Shown: piece after piece, positions 31,410 through 41,677 of the stretch | Layout: every line of letters starts with the position of its first letter | How positions within the stretch are numbered: position 1 is the first letter of the stretch | Assembly: GCF_000350225.1 (NCBI RefSeq) | Contig: NW_005179182.1 | Span: 28,235 to 92,234 of the forward strand | Reading direction: 5' to 3' | Source: Chondrus crispus | Taxonomy: Eukaryota > Rhodophyta > Florideophyceae > Gigartinales > Gigartinaceae | DNA: 64,000 nucleotides | Notes under the pieces: model-generated | Told to the model about the DNA's origin: nothing | The model's database searches: none | What the model saw: the letters and a program-made list of their open reading frames with translations, nothing else | Position numbers and translations under genes: made by a program

Positions 31410-32156
31410 CAGAAAAAGGACGTGACTCAGTTTGTGAACAGCTATATTCACTGTCTGGCCACCCGCGCTGGAACGCGCATCCCGAGACTGCTCGCTACTG
31501 CCCGTCATGCGGAACGGCCGAATGAGGTGCTGCACATAGATTACTTGTTCATGGGCGCCAGCAGCACCGAACAGAAGTACGTGCTGCTGATTCGGGACGA
31601 CCTGTCTGGATATGTGTGGCTGTGGCCGACAACAGATGCCACAAGCGACGCCGCCGCGGAGGCACTCTCGATGTGGATTAGGGTGTTTGGCAGCTTCGAG
31701 TGGTTGGTTAGCGATTAAGGGAGCCATTTCAAGAATAAGTTTCACGTAGCTCATAATTTTACAACGGCGTACTCGCCGTGGGCTAGTGGAAGTGTCGAGC
31801 GGATCTGTCGCGAAGTCCTCCGGGCCTGCAAGGCATTGCTCTCGGAGTGGCGCTTGGCTCCTCAAGATTGGCCAGCCGTGACTGAATGCGTTCAAAGTGT
31901 TCTGAATCAGGCGCCGCTGCGCCGCCGGGTGCGCGGGACAAGAAAAACCCCGCGGTGTTCCGCACGCCTTTAGAGGCGTTCACCGGCATGAAACCTGTGA
32001 GGCCCCTCCTTCGTGCGCTCCCGCTCGACAAGTACAAGCAAGCTGGCAGTGAGGATGAAGTGCGGGTTCAACAGCTCCTCTCCTTGGAAACGATGCAATC
32101 AGCATTGGCCGACGTCAACTGTAGTCTGGCATAACGCACTACTAAGGGGAGACAGC
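31410..32156 (+). pseudogene. Ty3 integrase fragment
   Basis: The CC half of the zinc finger is followed by RPNEVLHIDYLFMGASSTEQ, YVLLIRDDLSGYVWLWPTTD and FEWLVSD, then a stop at 31716-31718. The core continues in other frames with FTTAYSPWASGSVERICREV, and LRALPLDKYKQAGSEDEVRV nearer the break. It is close to the integrase of the minus-strand element (RPNEVVHFDYLYMGPSSSGE). Stops and frameshifts make it dead. Confidence 0.75.
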
Positions 32157-32496
32157 TGGAGACAACTGTACCCTGAAAGGTAGGGGTGCGGAGGTACGGA
32201 CAGCGTCCGGGTAGTGGTCGAACTCGGGTGGTCGGCCACTGGTGTTGAGAGGAGAGTTTACTTCTGAGTTCGGCCCTATATCTCGTTCTACTCCTACAAG
32301 TTAGCTACTTATAGTCTGAAGGCTTTGGTTGCTCGAAGCTGATTTCGCTGCTGCCAGTGTTTCGCTTCGTTTCCTGTCGGTTTGTGTCTCGGCTTGTGTC
32401 GGTGAATTTATCTTTTTCTCCTGTCAGTGACTTGCGTTTCGCCTTCTGTCGTGCGCAAGTCACTGGTGTCGATTTGTGGCAGTGTAACTGTCTACA
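32157..32496 (-). repeat. 3' LTR of the young Ty3 element
   Basis: This 340-bp LTR has TG and CA ends. A TATA-like TATAAGTA on the minus strand lies at 32306-32313. The differences from 37293-37632 are near 32175, 32435 and 32449. Confidence 0.93.
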
Positions 32497-32575
32497 CGGC
32501 CCCTGAGCTTGCGACGAAGTAGTGAGGTCACTTGTTTTGGAGGATACACTGCTTTGCCTTTGTCATCAAGCTCTT

Positions 32576-35500
32576 TTAGCGCTTGAAAGTAGAGAGAAAT
32601 TCTGTGAGCATAGCGGGGGCGTCTTCATTCATTGTCATGAGGGTAACCCAGGTCCAATCGCGCTCGTCCGGGAGGCCAAGCCATTGGACTTGTAAGTGGA
32701 TCCCATCGCTATCCTTACCAATATCGACAACCCGTTCAATGAGTTCGTACACAGCTTCCGTCCTTTCGGCTAGTTCCATGAGTTCCGAAGATACTGGCTT
32801 GTTTTCGTCGCTAGGGCGGTAGAGGCGTAATCTCGCGGCGTGCACTTGGTCAACAGAAGAACCGTCGAGCTTGGCCACTTTGTAGACTAGTTCGCTCACG
32901 GGTTCGAGAATTCGACGCGGCCCCATCCAGCGGAAGTTCATCTTATGCCCTTTGTTCTGCCCTCGGCGTACTAAGACGAAATCACCCGGGGAAAAGTTTG
33001 GTTCAATGATGTTGGTGCGCTTGTTGTGAAAGCGTAGCTGTCGAGCTCGGTTTTTTGACACAGCTTTGTTCACCACCTTGTGCATGGCGTGAAGGGTACA
33101 TTGTAGCTTTGATATAGAAGTCACTTGTTGGGCACGGATGCGGTCGAGGGCGAGACGTTCGACCCTGCCATTTCGCAAATGGTTGCCGCGGAGTAGCTCA
33201 CGGCGAGGGGGTATGCCGGTCATGACTTCGAGCGGTGAGTAGGATACACCATCAGGTCGTTTACCGAGCCTAGTGGTTGGGGATTCATTGATGATGGACT
33301 CCAAAATAGGCACCAGTTCGGGCCAGTCATGCGGACCAAGCTTTAGTTCGGTAGTAAGAGAGCGACAAGCTGCCATGACGTTTCTATTGGCGGCTTCAAC
33401 GGTTCCGTTTGACCACGAGGAGTATGCCGTCGTAAAAGTTTGCGTAATGCGGTAGTCTTCCGCCAGTAGGGTCATGACTTCGTTCTTGAAATGGGTACCC
33501 CGGTCACTCACCCAAACGATCATGGCGGGGAATGTTCGGATCCACCGAGCCAATGATTTTGCTGCGAACTCTGCGTTGGCGTTTGTAGTTGGTAAGAGCC
33601 AGAGGTAGCTGCTGAGATCGTCTTTGATAACCAGTACGTACTTTTCACCGGAAGAGCTCGGCCCCATGTACAAGTAGTCGAAATGCACGACTTCATTGGG
33701 TCTCGTTGCATGAAGTGTGGATGCGAGAGGACGAGGGATTCTGTCGCCGGTCTTAGCCATGACGCAATGGATACAGTCAGACACGAATGCACGAGAGTCA
33801 CTTTCCATTGTAGACCAATTGAATTCTTCGCGGAGGACGTCTGCAGTTGCTTCGGCACCGCGATGACCTGAGGTACCACAATGCGCGACGATAAGAAGTC
33901 GTAGCTGGAGCTCGTCAGCTTGATCGGGAATCCATTTTCTGCCCTTGATACAATAAACACCATGGGCGTCAATTTTTGCTTCCATCGGGCGCGTTGAAGA
34001 GTTTTCATCTTGGTACTTGCAGATCTGCTTCATGTTAGGCCAGTCGAAGTCGGGGTCGGCGGATGAGGGCACAATATCGTATTGCTGTAGGATGTGTGCA
34101 ACGCGTTTGATCGCTTTGTTTGGGTTTCGATAGCCGCGGAGCCAGCGCGTCATGATGTCTGCCATTACGTTTGCCTCGCCATCGATATGTTCGATACGGT
34201 ACATGAACTGTGACAAAAAAACGGCCCAGCGTAGGACTTTGAGTACTTTGTGTCTACCAAGGCTTGGTTCGAGAGTAGATGGAGCGAAGACGAACAGGAG
34301 ATTACGGTGATCGGTAAAGACACGTGTGTCTGGTTCACACATAAGCATGTAGTCCAGACGGTGGAATGTTTCGGCGATAGCGAACCCTTCTTTTTCGTAA
34401 ATAGTCCAGCCAATTTGCGGCCCCTTGAACTCACCGGAGAGAAATGCAAGTGGCGAGTGGGTTTGGTCCGACACTGGCTTCAGGAGTTCTGCTGGTTCGC
34501 ATTTTGTTACGACAGCGGCCCAGTATGCTTCACTTGCGTCAGTATAGACACAGAGTTTCTTCGAAGGATCGCGATGCGACAATTCGACTTGTTCGCGGAG
34601 TTGGGCTTGTATGTCGCGGAACGCAGTTTCATGATCTTCCTGCCAGCCGATAGATTCTAGAGTGATCTTGGAAATCGACCTCTTTGTTCTCTTACCGCTC
34701 TTTTTGTATGCTGCTTCGAGCAGAGCACGGAGAGGTGAGACTCGTTTGGCAAAATCTGGAATGCCTTGTGACATCCATGCCGCGCAGTGTACATACTCAC
34801 AAAGTTCTGCCGCGGTGATAGGCGAACGGCAATTGCGCAGTCCGTCAAACTTTCGAGGATCATACCGTGTACCGTCGCCCGTAATAATCCGCCCGCACCA
34901 CTTGAGTTCTTTCGAGAATAGGTGAGACTTAGTCATGGACACCTTCAAGCTACGCTTTCGGCATATATGGAAAAACTTGCGGACTACTTGTAGCAATCCT
35001 GATTCTGCTTCGTGGTGTAGGGCGAAGTCGTCGAGCCAAGCCTTGAGCGAAGTACGAAGTTTGCAGAATAAAGGTTCAACTTTGCCCTGAAAGTTAGCAC
35101 CGCTATTACGGCCACCTTGTAATGTCCGGGTTGCTTGTACAACAGCATTGTTGGTCATGAACGCATGTAGAGGCTGCGATTCTTCGGCCATGGGCAGCTG
35201 CCAATAGCCGCTGACAAAATCGATGGAAGCGAAGTACTTGCTGCCATGCATGTCGGATATCTCAGCGTCCAGGTTGGGCATCGGCCAAACCATGGGCTTT
35301 GTAGCGGCGTTGACCGGACGTAGGTCGACGGTTAGGCAGAAGTTAGCCGGGGGTGCCTTAGGCACGATGAGTGGCGCAGCTATCCATTCAGCGTTGTTGG
35401 TGGTCTTGAGGAAACCGTAATCGAGAAGCTTGCCTGTGTACCTCTCGAGGAATTTGCGTTTGTCCGGAGGGTATCTGCGTGTTCGCGCTTGGACAGGTCT

Positions 35501-36517
35501 TGCATTATCGATGAGATCGATGGTCATAGGCTCGACATCCGCCGGGGGTCCCGGTCCATGTATGATACGCAGGACGTCGTCAAACTCAGTTAGAATGTTG
35601 TGCAGCTCTGTCGCTCCTTCACCTGAGATCCCATTTGTGACAGCTTTGTTGAATAGGGCTTGTCGCGCAGATGCTCTTTCCTCCGGTTGGTCATCACCCA
35701 TATCAAGCCATTCCTCGTCTTCGGCGAAGTCATCGACGCCCTTGTCACTGTGAAACACCGCTTCATGCGACAATCTAGAGACTTTTCCTTCGGTTGTATT
35801 GATAATGTCGGCATGCAAAGAGCTCAGGTCGGTTTCTCCATTAAGGCGATCGGCGGCACTTGCGAGGATATCGACATAGTTAAGTCCGAGAGCTTCCAGT
35901 GTAGGGCGGCCGAGGAGGGATTCACCAACATGTTGCTTCGTGACAACCCAGCGTAGGTTACGCAACACAAGTGTAGAGCCGTGCCGCACATGTAACTCAA
36001 GGGTGAGGACCGCAGTTCGGTCGCACTCAATTATAGCAGATTCACCAGATGCTGAAGTGCTTGCAGCCATATTGAGGCGAAGTGGGTGTGGGAGAGTGTT
36101 GATGTTGACGTCGCAACCAGCAGCTTCGATTTTGTGAAGTGTCTTGGCGTCCATTAGGTTTACGTCGGCCCCAATATCGGCCATTACAATGTCCCGATGG
36201 CGGTCTCCGAAGGTAGCACTAAAGACCACACTACTTGGGCCTTCACAAGGATTTGTCTCTACACGCCTGGCACTTCCGTCGTTCTTGCTGCTTTTCTTCG
36301 AGTTCTTATATTCTTCTCGAAGTTTCTTGCGTTTTTCTTCGGTACAGTCCGGGCAGTCCTTTAGCCAGTGTTTAATTCCCTTGGCCTTTTGCGCCGGTAA
36401 AAGGCAGACTGGCGGATCCTTCTCTTTTTTCTTCAAGATAGTGTGGTCGCCTTTAGTCGTGCTATTAGCGCTTGACTTCGAATCATTTGTGCGCCCACGG
36501 TCGCGATGATGTTTGTT
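32576..36517 (-). CDS. Protease, reverse transcriptase, RNase H, integrase and chromo-like domain of the young Ty3 element
   Basis: The frame is open for 1313 codons directly after a TAG at 36518-36520, with no ATG start. It is therefore probably expressed from gag by readthrough. A zinc-knuckle-like C-x11-H-x4-C (CLLPAQKAKGIKHWLKDC) is followed by a protease motif ADIGADVNLMD, where Ile replaces the usual Thr/Ser after the Asp. RT has LTVDLRPVNAATKPM, ASIDFVSGYWQLPM and WLDDFALH in place of YLDD. RNase H has VYTDASEAYWAAVV and VFTDHRNLL. Integrase has HCGTSGHRGAE, CIHCVMAK, then VHFDYLYMG, WVSDRGTHF and NGTVEAANRNV (D-D-E). The end looks like a chromodomain (LIERVVDIGKDSDGIHLQVQ, WLGLPDERDWTWV). 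Confidence 0.92.
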   Translation of the reverse strand, partial: NKHHRDRGRTNDSKSSANSTTKGDHTILKKKEKDPPVCLLPAQKAKGIKHWLKDCPDCTEEKRKKLREEYKNSKKSSKNDGSARRVETNPCEGPSSVVFSATFGDRHRDIVMADIGADVNLMDAKTLHKIEAAGCDVNINTLPHPLRLNMAASTSASGESAIIECDRTAVLTLELHVRHGSTLVLRNLRWVVTKQHVGESLLGRPTLEALGLNYVDILASAADRLNGETDLSSLHADIINTTEGKVSRLSHEAVFHSDKGVDDFAEDEEWLDMGDDQPEERASARQALFNKAVTNGISGEGATELHNILTEFDDVLRIIHGPGPPADVEPMTIDLIDNARPVQARTRRYPPDKRKFLERYTGKLLDYGFLKTTNNAEWIAAPLIVPKAPPANFCLTVDLRPVNAATKPMVWPMPNLDAEISDMHGSKYFASIDFVSGYWQLPMAEESQPLHAFMTNNAVVQATRTLQGGRNSGANFQGKVEPLFCKLRTSLKAWLDDFALHHEAESGLLQVVRKFFHICRKRSLKVSMTKSHLFSKELKWCGRIITGDGTRYDPRKFDGLRNCRSPITAAELCEYVHCAAWMSQGIPDFAKRVSPLRALLEAAYKKSGKRTKRSISKITLESIGWQEDHETAFRDIQAQLREQVELSHRDPSKKLCVYTDASEAYWAAVVTKCEPAELLKPVSDQTHSPLAFLSGEFKGPQIGWTIYEKEGFAIAETFHRLDYMLMCEPDTRVFTDHRNLLFVFAPSTLEPSLGRHKVLKVLRWAVFLSQFMYRIEHIDGEANVMADIMTRWLRGYRNPNKAIKRVAHILQQYDIVPSSADPDFDWPNMKQICKYQDENSSTRPMEAKIDAHGVYCIKGRKWIPDQADELQLRLLIVAHCGTSGHRGAEATADVLREEFNWSTMESDSRAFVSDCIHCVMAKTGDRIPRPLASTLHATRPNEVVHFDYLYMGPSSSGEKYVLVIKDDLSSYLWLLPTTNANAEFAAKSLARWIRTFPAMIVWVSDRGTHFKNEVMTLLAEDYRITQTFTTAYSSWSNGTVEAANRNVMAACRSLTTELKLGPHDWPELVPILESIINESPTTRLGKRPDGVSYSPLEVMTGIPPRRELLRGNHLRNGRVERLALDRIRAQQVTSISKLQCTLHAMHKVVNKAVSKNRARQLRFHNKRTNIIEPNFSPGDFVLVRRGQNKGHKMNFRWMGPRRILEPVSELVYKVAKLDGSSVDQVHAARLRLYRPSDENKPVSSELMELAERTEAVYELIERVVDIGKDSDGIHLQVQWLGLPDERDWTWVTLMTMNEDAPAMLTEFLSTFKR

Positions 36518-37252
36518 CTAAACAAAGTAGGTTTGGCATGATGCTGCTTCAACCACCAGGGCCTTAACAATTCCCTTCACATCCTCTCTGAGCGATTTAT
36601 CGAACTCAAGTTTGCGGGACATTACTTCACGAAGCCGGTAAGGCGTCACGTGGTCGCACATGAGTTCAACAGTCTTCTCTTTGTTTGTGGCCTTAAACGA
36701 GCCATACCCAATCGCCTCCAGCCGCTCAAAGAAGTCGTTGGCAAAGTGCAGGACCCGCGCTTGTGCGTCAGATATGCTGTTTGGCATTGATAGGCCCTTC
36801 AGGGCGTCGTCGATTGCCCTGGGATCGTAACCAGTCAATGGCTTCTTGACAAGACCGTGGATGAACGCCTTAATTTGTTCGGAAGTCAAGTTCTCTGCCG
36901 AGACATCCGGGGCAATAATATCGAACTCTCCGAGGAAGTGCATGTTGCGTAACAGGGCTCGGTCGATGCATGCTGTATAGGGGGCGGCTGTAAGGGTCGG
37001 CAGTTCGGCTTTCCTCTCGACAACAGTCAAGTCGTAGCGCTCGCGCTCCTTGATAAAAACGCTCACCTTCACTGGGTCGAGGCTACGCAGGACAGGATGC
37101 GAGATTGATTGGAACACGGTCACAGCACCGCTTGTGCCATCAGCGGGTTCATTGACCATCGTACACGGCAGCGAACTTTCAGGCGAACGCGATTGCGCAT
37201 GAAAGCGTTGCGGGGAGGCTCGGTAGTGCTTAGCGCGTGTTTCCAGCCCCAT
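36518..37252 (-). CDS. Gag of the young Ty3 element, ending at a TAG in frame with pol
   Basis: About 244 residues start from the ATG at 37252, just inside the LTR border; a second ATG is at 37159. The capsid-like region includes SISHPVLRSLDPVKVSVFIK, ISDAQARVLHFANDFFERLE and TPYRLREVMSRKLEF, a pattern of Ty3 gag seen in elements with a WLDD reverse transcriptase. The TAG (context TTTGTTTAGAACAAA) is followed in the same frame by the zinc knuckle and the whole of pol. The zinc knuckle after the stop means that a full nucleocapsid needs readthrough, or that this TAG is a recent mutation. Confidence 0.8.
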   Translation of the reverse strand: MGLETRAKHYRASPQRFHAQSRSPESSLPCTMVNEPADGTSGAVTVFQSISHPVLRSLDPVKVSVFIKERERYDLTVVERKAELPTLTAAPYTACIDRALLRNMHFLGEFDIIAPDVSAENLTSEQIKAFIHGLVKKPLTGYDPRAIDDALKGLSMPNSISDAQARVLHFANDFFERLEAIGYGSFKATNKEKTVELMCDHVTPYRLREVMSRKLEFDKSLREDVKGIVKALVVEAASCQTYFV

Positions 37253-37292
37253 AGACAGAGTACAAAACGTCTTTCGGCCGGCCAGAAATTTC

Positions 37293-37632
37293 TGGAGACA
37301 ACTGTACCCTAAAAGGTAGGGGTGCGGAGGTACGGACAGCGTCCGGGTAGTGGTCGAACTCGGGTGGTCGGCCACTGGTGTTGAGAGGAGAGTTTACTTC
37401 TGAGTTCGGCCCTATATCTCGTTCTACTCCTACAAGTTAGCTACTTATAGTCTGAAGGCTTTGGTTGCTCGAAGCTGATTTCGCTGCTGCCAGTGTTTCG
37501 CTTCGTTTCCTGTCGGTTTGTGTCTCGGCTTGTGTCGGTGAATTTATCTTTTTCTCCTGTCAGTGACCTGCGTTTCGCCTTTTGTCGTGCGCAAGTCACT
37601 GGTGTCGATTTGTGGCAGTGTAACTGTCTACA
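37293..37632 (-). repeat. 5' LTR of the young Ty3 element
   Basis: The second 340-bp copy has three differences from 32157-32496. The minus-strand TATA-like site is at 37442-37449. Just inside it the sequence reads GAAATTTCTGGCCGGCCG. A primer binding site starting TGGCC is possible but its tRNA is not obvious. Confidence 0.93.
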
Positions 37633-37636
37633 CAGC

Positions 37637-38146
37637 GACAGGTAGACCGGCACAACCAAAAAAACAAATGTCAAGGCCGCGCAGTTTGGCAATGGAGATT
37701 TCGTTTTAGTTTGCCAGGCACAACGCAAGGGACACAAGCTGCAGTTCTGGTGGCGGGGCCCGCGCCGCATCTGCCGGGTCATTTCAGGAGTTGTTTTTGA
37801 GGTCGAAAGTCTGCTGGAAGAAAAGCGCGAGACGGTACATGCACAAAGGCTGCTATTGTATAGGGCTGACATAGATGGCCTCAAGGCCGAGCCTGCTCTG
37901 CTACGGCACGCGCAGCACACTGAGGCCAGATACGAGAGCGCCAAGGAGGTGAGGGACATTCGAAACGGAAGCGGCAACATTGAGCTGCAGATTGAATGGG
38001 ATGGACTACCTGATACAGTCGACTTGACCTGGGAGCCGCTGCAACACGTTGCAGAGGACCTACCTGCAATGCTGCAGGATTTCTTGCACGCCCCGAACAA
38101 GCGGGGTATGAAGAAGCTTGCCCTTCGTATTTGCTCCATGAAATGA
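37637..38146 (+). pseudogene. Pol C-terminus of the truncated plus-strand Ty3 element
   Basis: GDFVLVCQAQRKGHKLQFWW, RGPRRICRVISGVVFEVESL and the later chromo-like EIEWDGLPDTVDLTWEPLQ-type end parallel the C-terminus of the young element (GDFVLVRRGQNKGHKMNFRW). This is the right-hand part of the gene cut at 32156. The stop at 38144 is followed by the LTR after 31 bp. Confidence 0.75.
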
Positions 38147-38177
38147 ACTGGCACTGACGTACTAGTTCATGGGACTC

Positions 38178-38743
38178 TGTAACGCCCTGCTCGGTGCAGA
38201 TCGGTAGTAGCAATAGCTCGGAGCTGTTGGGAAACACCGGTCTGCAAGCGAGCGCGAACGCAGCTGTTCGCGGTAAGGGGCAGAGCCGTGGTGCGCAAGT
38301 GAGAGGATTGACCACGACAGCAGCGGATGCTGTAAGGGAATGAAGGTGGCCTGGAGGGGACCGCCCCGGACGGGGCGGTCTCTCGCTTAGCAAAGGTAAC
38401 AGCCAATAGGGCTGTTCCAAGTTCCTAGGTTTTCACAGATTGTACCTTTATTTGCCACCCCTTGGCTCGGACGAGGGCTACACGCGGGGCGATGACGTGC
38501 GGGCCAAAAGGGCGAGGCACACGAGCTGGCGTGCCTGGCTCCGACGGGCGCGGGTGGCTCCGCGACCGGGCCGGAGCGGAGGAGGATAAAGGGCCAAGAG
38601 AGCAGCAGGGGGTTGGGAAGAATAAAGGCAGCGCACTCAGAGGAGACCTCTGCTGTGTGACTTTGCCGTGTGGGTCGTTGTAAGGTCCTTGGTTTTCTCT
38701 TCCCCTTCGCGCCGCGCCAGGGTCTTGCCCGCGAGTCGTTACA
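38178..38743 (+). repeat. Probable 3' LTR of the truncated element
   Basis: The ends are perfect short inverted repeats: TGTAACG at 38178 and CGTTACA ending at 38743, with TG and CA termini, right after the pol C-terminus. It contains AATAAA near 38624. I did not find a second copy in the window, so the call rests on ends and position. Confidence 0.55.
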
Positions 38744-39251
38744 ATACGCCGATAATGGCTACGACAGAGCAGCGTGACTGGGCATCTCTGTGATGACTTC
38801 TTGTGGCATTTTGCCCCAATGATGGATTTTTTTGATCTTAGTTTAGTACTGCTCGATATATGTTCTATTAGCGTACTTCACTATTCAACAGTGACATGTT
38901 TTCATCCCCTGCAACGTTACAGTATATCTATCGACAGGGAAAAATGCGAGGCTCGGTCCGGTTGTTGCTCCAAATGCCCTGCACTTCGCGGAGAGTCTCG
39001 AGTTTTGCTTTCATGATGAATGGGAAACCTTTTAATATGATATTAACGAATGGTTTTGTTTGGAAGAAAGAGTTCCCTATATACAACTTCACTTGATCTC
39101 TTATGCCATCCTTCCATGGTTGTCTATCTCTACGTTATGTGCGCACCTTGCCGGAATACATGAGTCGCACATATTATGGAGCATCATGCTTGCAAATGGC
39201 CCATTAGCTGAGAAGAGCGCTGTGCCAACAATTGTCCTCCCGTAATGTTCC
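38744..39251. other. Spacer between the LTR and a membrane-protein gene
   Basis: AT-rich sequence lies downstream of the LTR and downstream of the stop of the 39252-40277 gene. I see nothing in it beyond short open frames. Confidence 0.45.
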
Positions 39252-40277
39252 TTACAACGAATGTCCGTTCTTCTCCTTCGATGCCAGATGAACAAAATAG
39301 GGACCAAGGAATACGACCATGTACACTAATCCACCATGCATCGCAACAGGACCCCCAAATGGGCTGGGGCCCATCGGATTGGGTTTTTTCATCACCCCAA
39401 ACTGGACTATGGTGTAATTCAGATAAGAAAACAAGTATACAACACCGCTAAGAAGGTAGTACATCCATGGTGCTGGCTTGCTTGACAGAGCCAAGAAAAT
39501 CCCCATCGCAGCCCACAAAATCAGCAATATACCGGTTACAATTGTCATTGCTGGTAGCCTTCCAACATTGGGGGGAGATTGAAACGGCATATCGAGTTTC
39601 CCGCCGCCGATATTGGCGTTGATGAGAATACCAGTAATCAGAGTCCAGATGCCAGCGAAGCCAAGGTTCCCGTTCCAGAATATCGCACGCATGCGGTTAC
39701 CTGTGTTCTGCATGAGGAAGTTCTGCCCGGTCCCTGCGCAAATGAGACGTGCGAAGAAGACAAACTGTCCGCCCTGCAAGGCAAGGCAAAAATGAAAGGA
39801 TGTTAAAACACCAAGAGCAATCAAGAACTTTTCTTGGCCCAGGGTCAATTCTCCCGTTGGTGCTTCCAAATCGATCGCTTTGACTGCCGGCACAACGAAA
39901 ACAAAGATGGCGAAGACAAAATATCCGAGGAGAGTTTGCAAGAGCAAAGAAGCCTTCGTCACACTCGTACTGTACCATCTGAATATGAATCCAGCAACAC
40001 CAACGAAGAGACCAACCAAGCCGAAGAAAACTTCTGCAAGACTTGCCAAGAAGACTAGAAGAGATGGAGGTCGACCTCCATCCAAGCCACCAGCGGGATC
40101 AGAGTTAACCAGGCGAATAGCTCCCTCGTTGATGACCAGCAAACTCCATATCGTGAGCAAGGCAGCAGCTTCAATGAAGAAGGCCTTGCTTGTACGGTCG
40201 TCATCGGAGAGCGCTTTCTGTTCAGAAGGATTGTCCTTCAGGCTCTCAATGTCAACAACTTGATCTGCAGAGGCCAT
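39252..40277 (-). CDS. Eight-span membrane protein, unrecognised family (paralogue 2)
   Basis: This gene encodes 341 aa from the ATG at 40277 (MASADQVVDIESLKDN). The frame is open upstream without another ATG. It is a paralogue of the 10386-11399 product, with the same eight hydrophobic segments and the same conserved blocks: INEGAIRLVNSDPAGG, FRWYSTSVTKASLL, LGVLTSFHFCLALQGG, LICAGTGQNFLMQNTGN, MRAIFWNGNLGFAGIWTL and VFLGPYFVHLAS. The acidic, hydrophilic N-terminus is probably cytoplasmic. Conservation is strongest in segments 4 and 5, where a substrate path or cofactor site might lie. The function is not recognised. A TATA-like TTTAAAA is at 40374-40380. Confidence 0.85.
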   Translation of the reverse strand: MASADQVVDIESLKDNPSEQKALSDDDRTSKAFFIEAAALLTIWSLLVINEGAIRLVNSDPAGGLDGGRPPSLLVFLASLAEVFFGLVGLFVGVAGFIFRWYSTSVTKASLLLQTLLGYFVFAIFVFVVPAVKAIDLEAPTGELTLGQEKFLIALGVLTSFHFCLALQGGQFVFFARLICAGTGQNFLMQNTGNRMRAIFWNGNLGFAGIWTLITGILINANIGGGKLDMPFQSPPNVGRLPAMTIVTGILLILWAAMGIFLALSSKPAPWMYYLLSGVVYLFSYLNYTIVQFGVMKKPNPMGPSPFGGPVAMHGGLVYMVVFLGPYFVHLASKEKNGHSL

Positions 40278-40373
40278 TTCGGAGATTCTGGTGGAAAAGG
40301 GCACTGTTTTTGGTACGGAGAGAGGAGGCACGAGATGTAGATGGGTGAGAAGACGATGGAGGTGGGGCGTGGC

Positions 40374-40380
40374 TTTTAAA
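40374..40380 (-). promoter_or_regulatory. TATA-like box of the 39252-40277 gene
   Basis: TTTAAAA on the minus strand lies about 100 bp before the ATG. It is similar in sequence and position to the box upstream of the paralogue at 10386-11399. Confidence 0.4.
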
Positions 40381-41677
40381 CGCTACCTACAAGCATTGAT
40401 GCTTTATACCCAAGGCCATGCCATTGGGTTGGGATCTACAGAAGATGTGCATATCCAAAATGAAAGGGGAGATAGTTTGAATTGCTGACAGAGAGTGGAG
40501 ATTTGCAGGTCATTCCGTCTTTCTGAACGTTTTAGGGGTATTTCTATGCGGAGAAAAGTTGGGAAGAAGAAAATAGTTGAAGCTTGTTTTTTTGATGGGC
40601 GGTTGAACCCATGCGAAGTGCCACAGTGTCGAGCTTGTACAGTATATACAGTATAGGATTGAAGGGTAAGGCAAAGCGGAGTAGAGCATTAAGCAGTTGT
40701 TGGTTAACCGGGAATGAGAGATAGTGAATAGGGCACTGGCGCAGGTACAGTGTGTCGTGGAACGGAAACGCGTGTGGACGTAAAAGGAAACAAAGTAGGG
40801 CGCTTCCTTCGTTCTACGCATTACATTACGGGGTCATTCATGTATAATGCGATGTGTTTGTGGATGGGTGATGAGGGAGGAGTAGAAACTGTGCCAGGTT
40901 AATGTTGAATTTATCGTCAGAGAGATGGACACGCATGAAGTACTGTAGGTACAAGTACTTTGTTGCACAACCAAATGGAGAAAATTCGCAGCTCCCGTGC
41001 TCTCCCAGGCATTCCAATTATACAACACAGGCGTGATTGGGGTTCAGTGAATGGACATCCGTTATCGATGTACAGTAGACCGATCTCATTTGCGCGATAC
41101 AAGTTAGTTGCGCACGAATCACAAATCGACAAGTCGTACGTGGGCCATAGACATGCCCTCATTGGTCACCTTCGAATCCACCGATGCAAGATCGCTGTGC
41201 CTGCACGAACGAGCGAAGAGAGAGACGGCACTGGGAGAGGTGCAAGGAACTGCGTTTAATCTGTGTTGGGGATGTTGCCGGGAGGCGGGAAGAGGGAAGA
41301 TAGTGATGTTTGTCAGTAAAAGAAGGTTGGTTAAGGGCGTGTCGGTTTAGACAACTGGCTGGAGAGCATGGGGTGCCACGGTTAGGAAGGAGGCGAGGGT
41401 CTCAGTCAGTTCCCCGTCACCAGCATATCTGAATAAATTGGTTACTGTATTGTACATGGGCATACAGTATCAGGGGAGAAATGGAGCTCGTAATTCGTTC
41501 CTACGTCGAAAACAAAATCGAATTAGACAGGCGCCCCTGCGAGTAATTTACCTTGAAGGTACAGGTCTGGGGCTCGAGGAAAAAGTGGGCCTTTGTCCGG
41601 AATCGCCTTCTACTGTATATCAGTTTGCAAGTGTGGTGTCAATTTCTTGCCGGCGATATCGTTTTGGGCCGCCCCGA

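Larger units (their letters stand above)
32157..37632 (-). mobile_element. Young, nearly intact Ty3/gypsy retrotransposon
   Basis: The element is 5,476 bp, with two 340-bp LTRs that differ at three positions by eye. It is flanked by CAGC on both sides (32153-32156 and 37633-37636). On the minus strand it reads gag, a single TAG, then protease-RT-RNase H-integrase-chromodomain-like as one long open frame. The near-identity of the LTRs and the intact pol point to recent activity. The host sequence is an older element of related type. Confidence 0.93.
31410..38743 (+). mobile_element. Truncated Ty3/gypsy element (plus strand) split by a second Ty3 element
   Basis: The remains are part of integrase (31410-32156), the pol C-terminus (37637-38146) and one LTR (38178-38743). 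The element at 32157-37632 sits between the first two, with a CAGC duplication at its borders. I see no RT, RNase H, protease or 5' LTR of this element. The integrase is similar in sequence to that of the inserted element, so they are related lineages. Confidence 0.7.
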
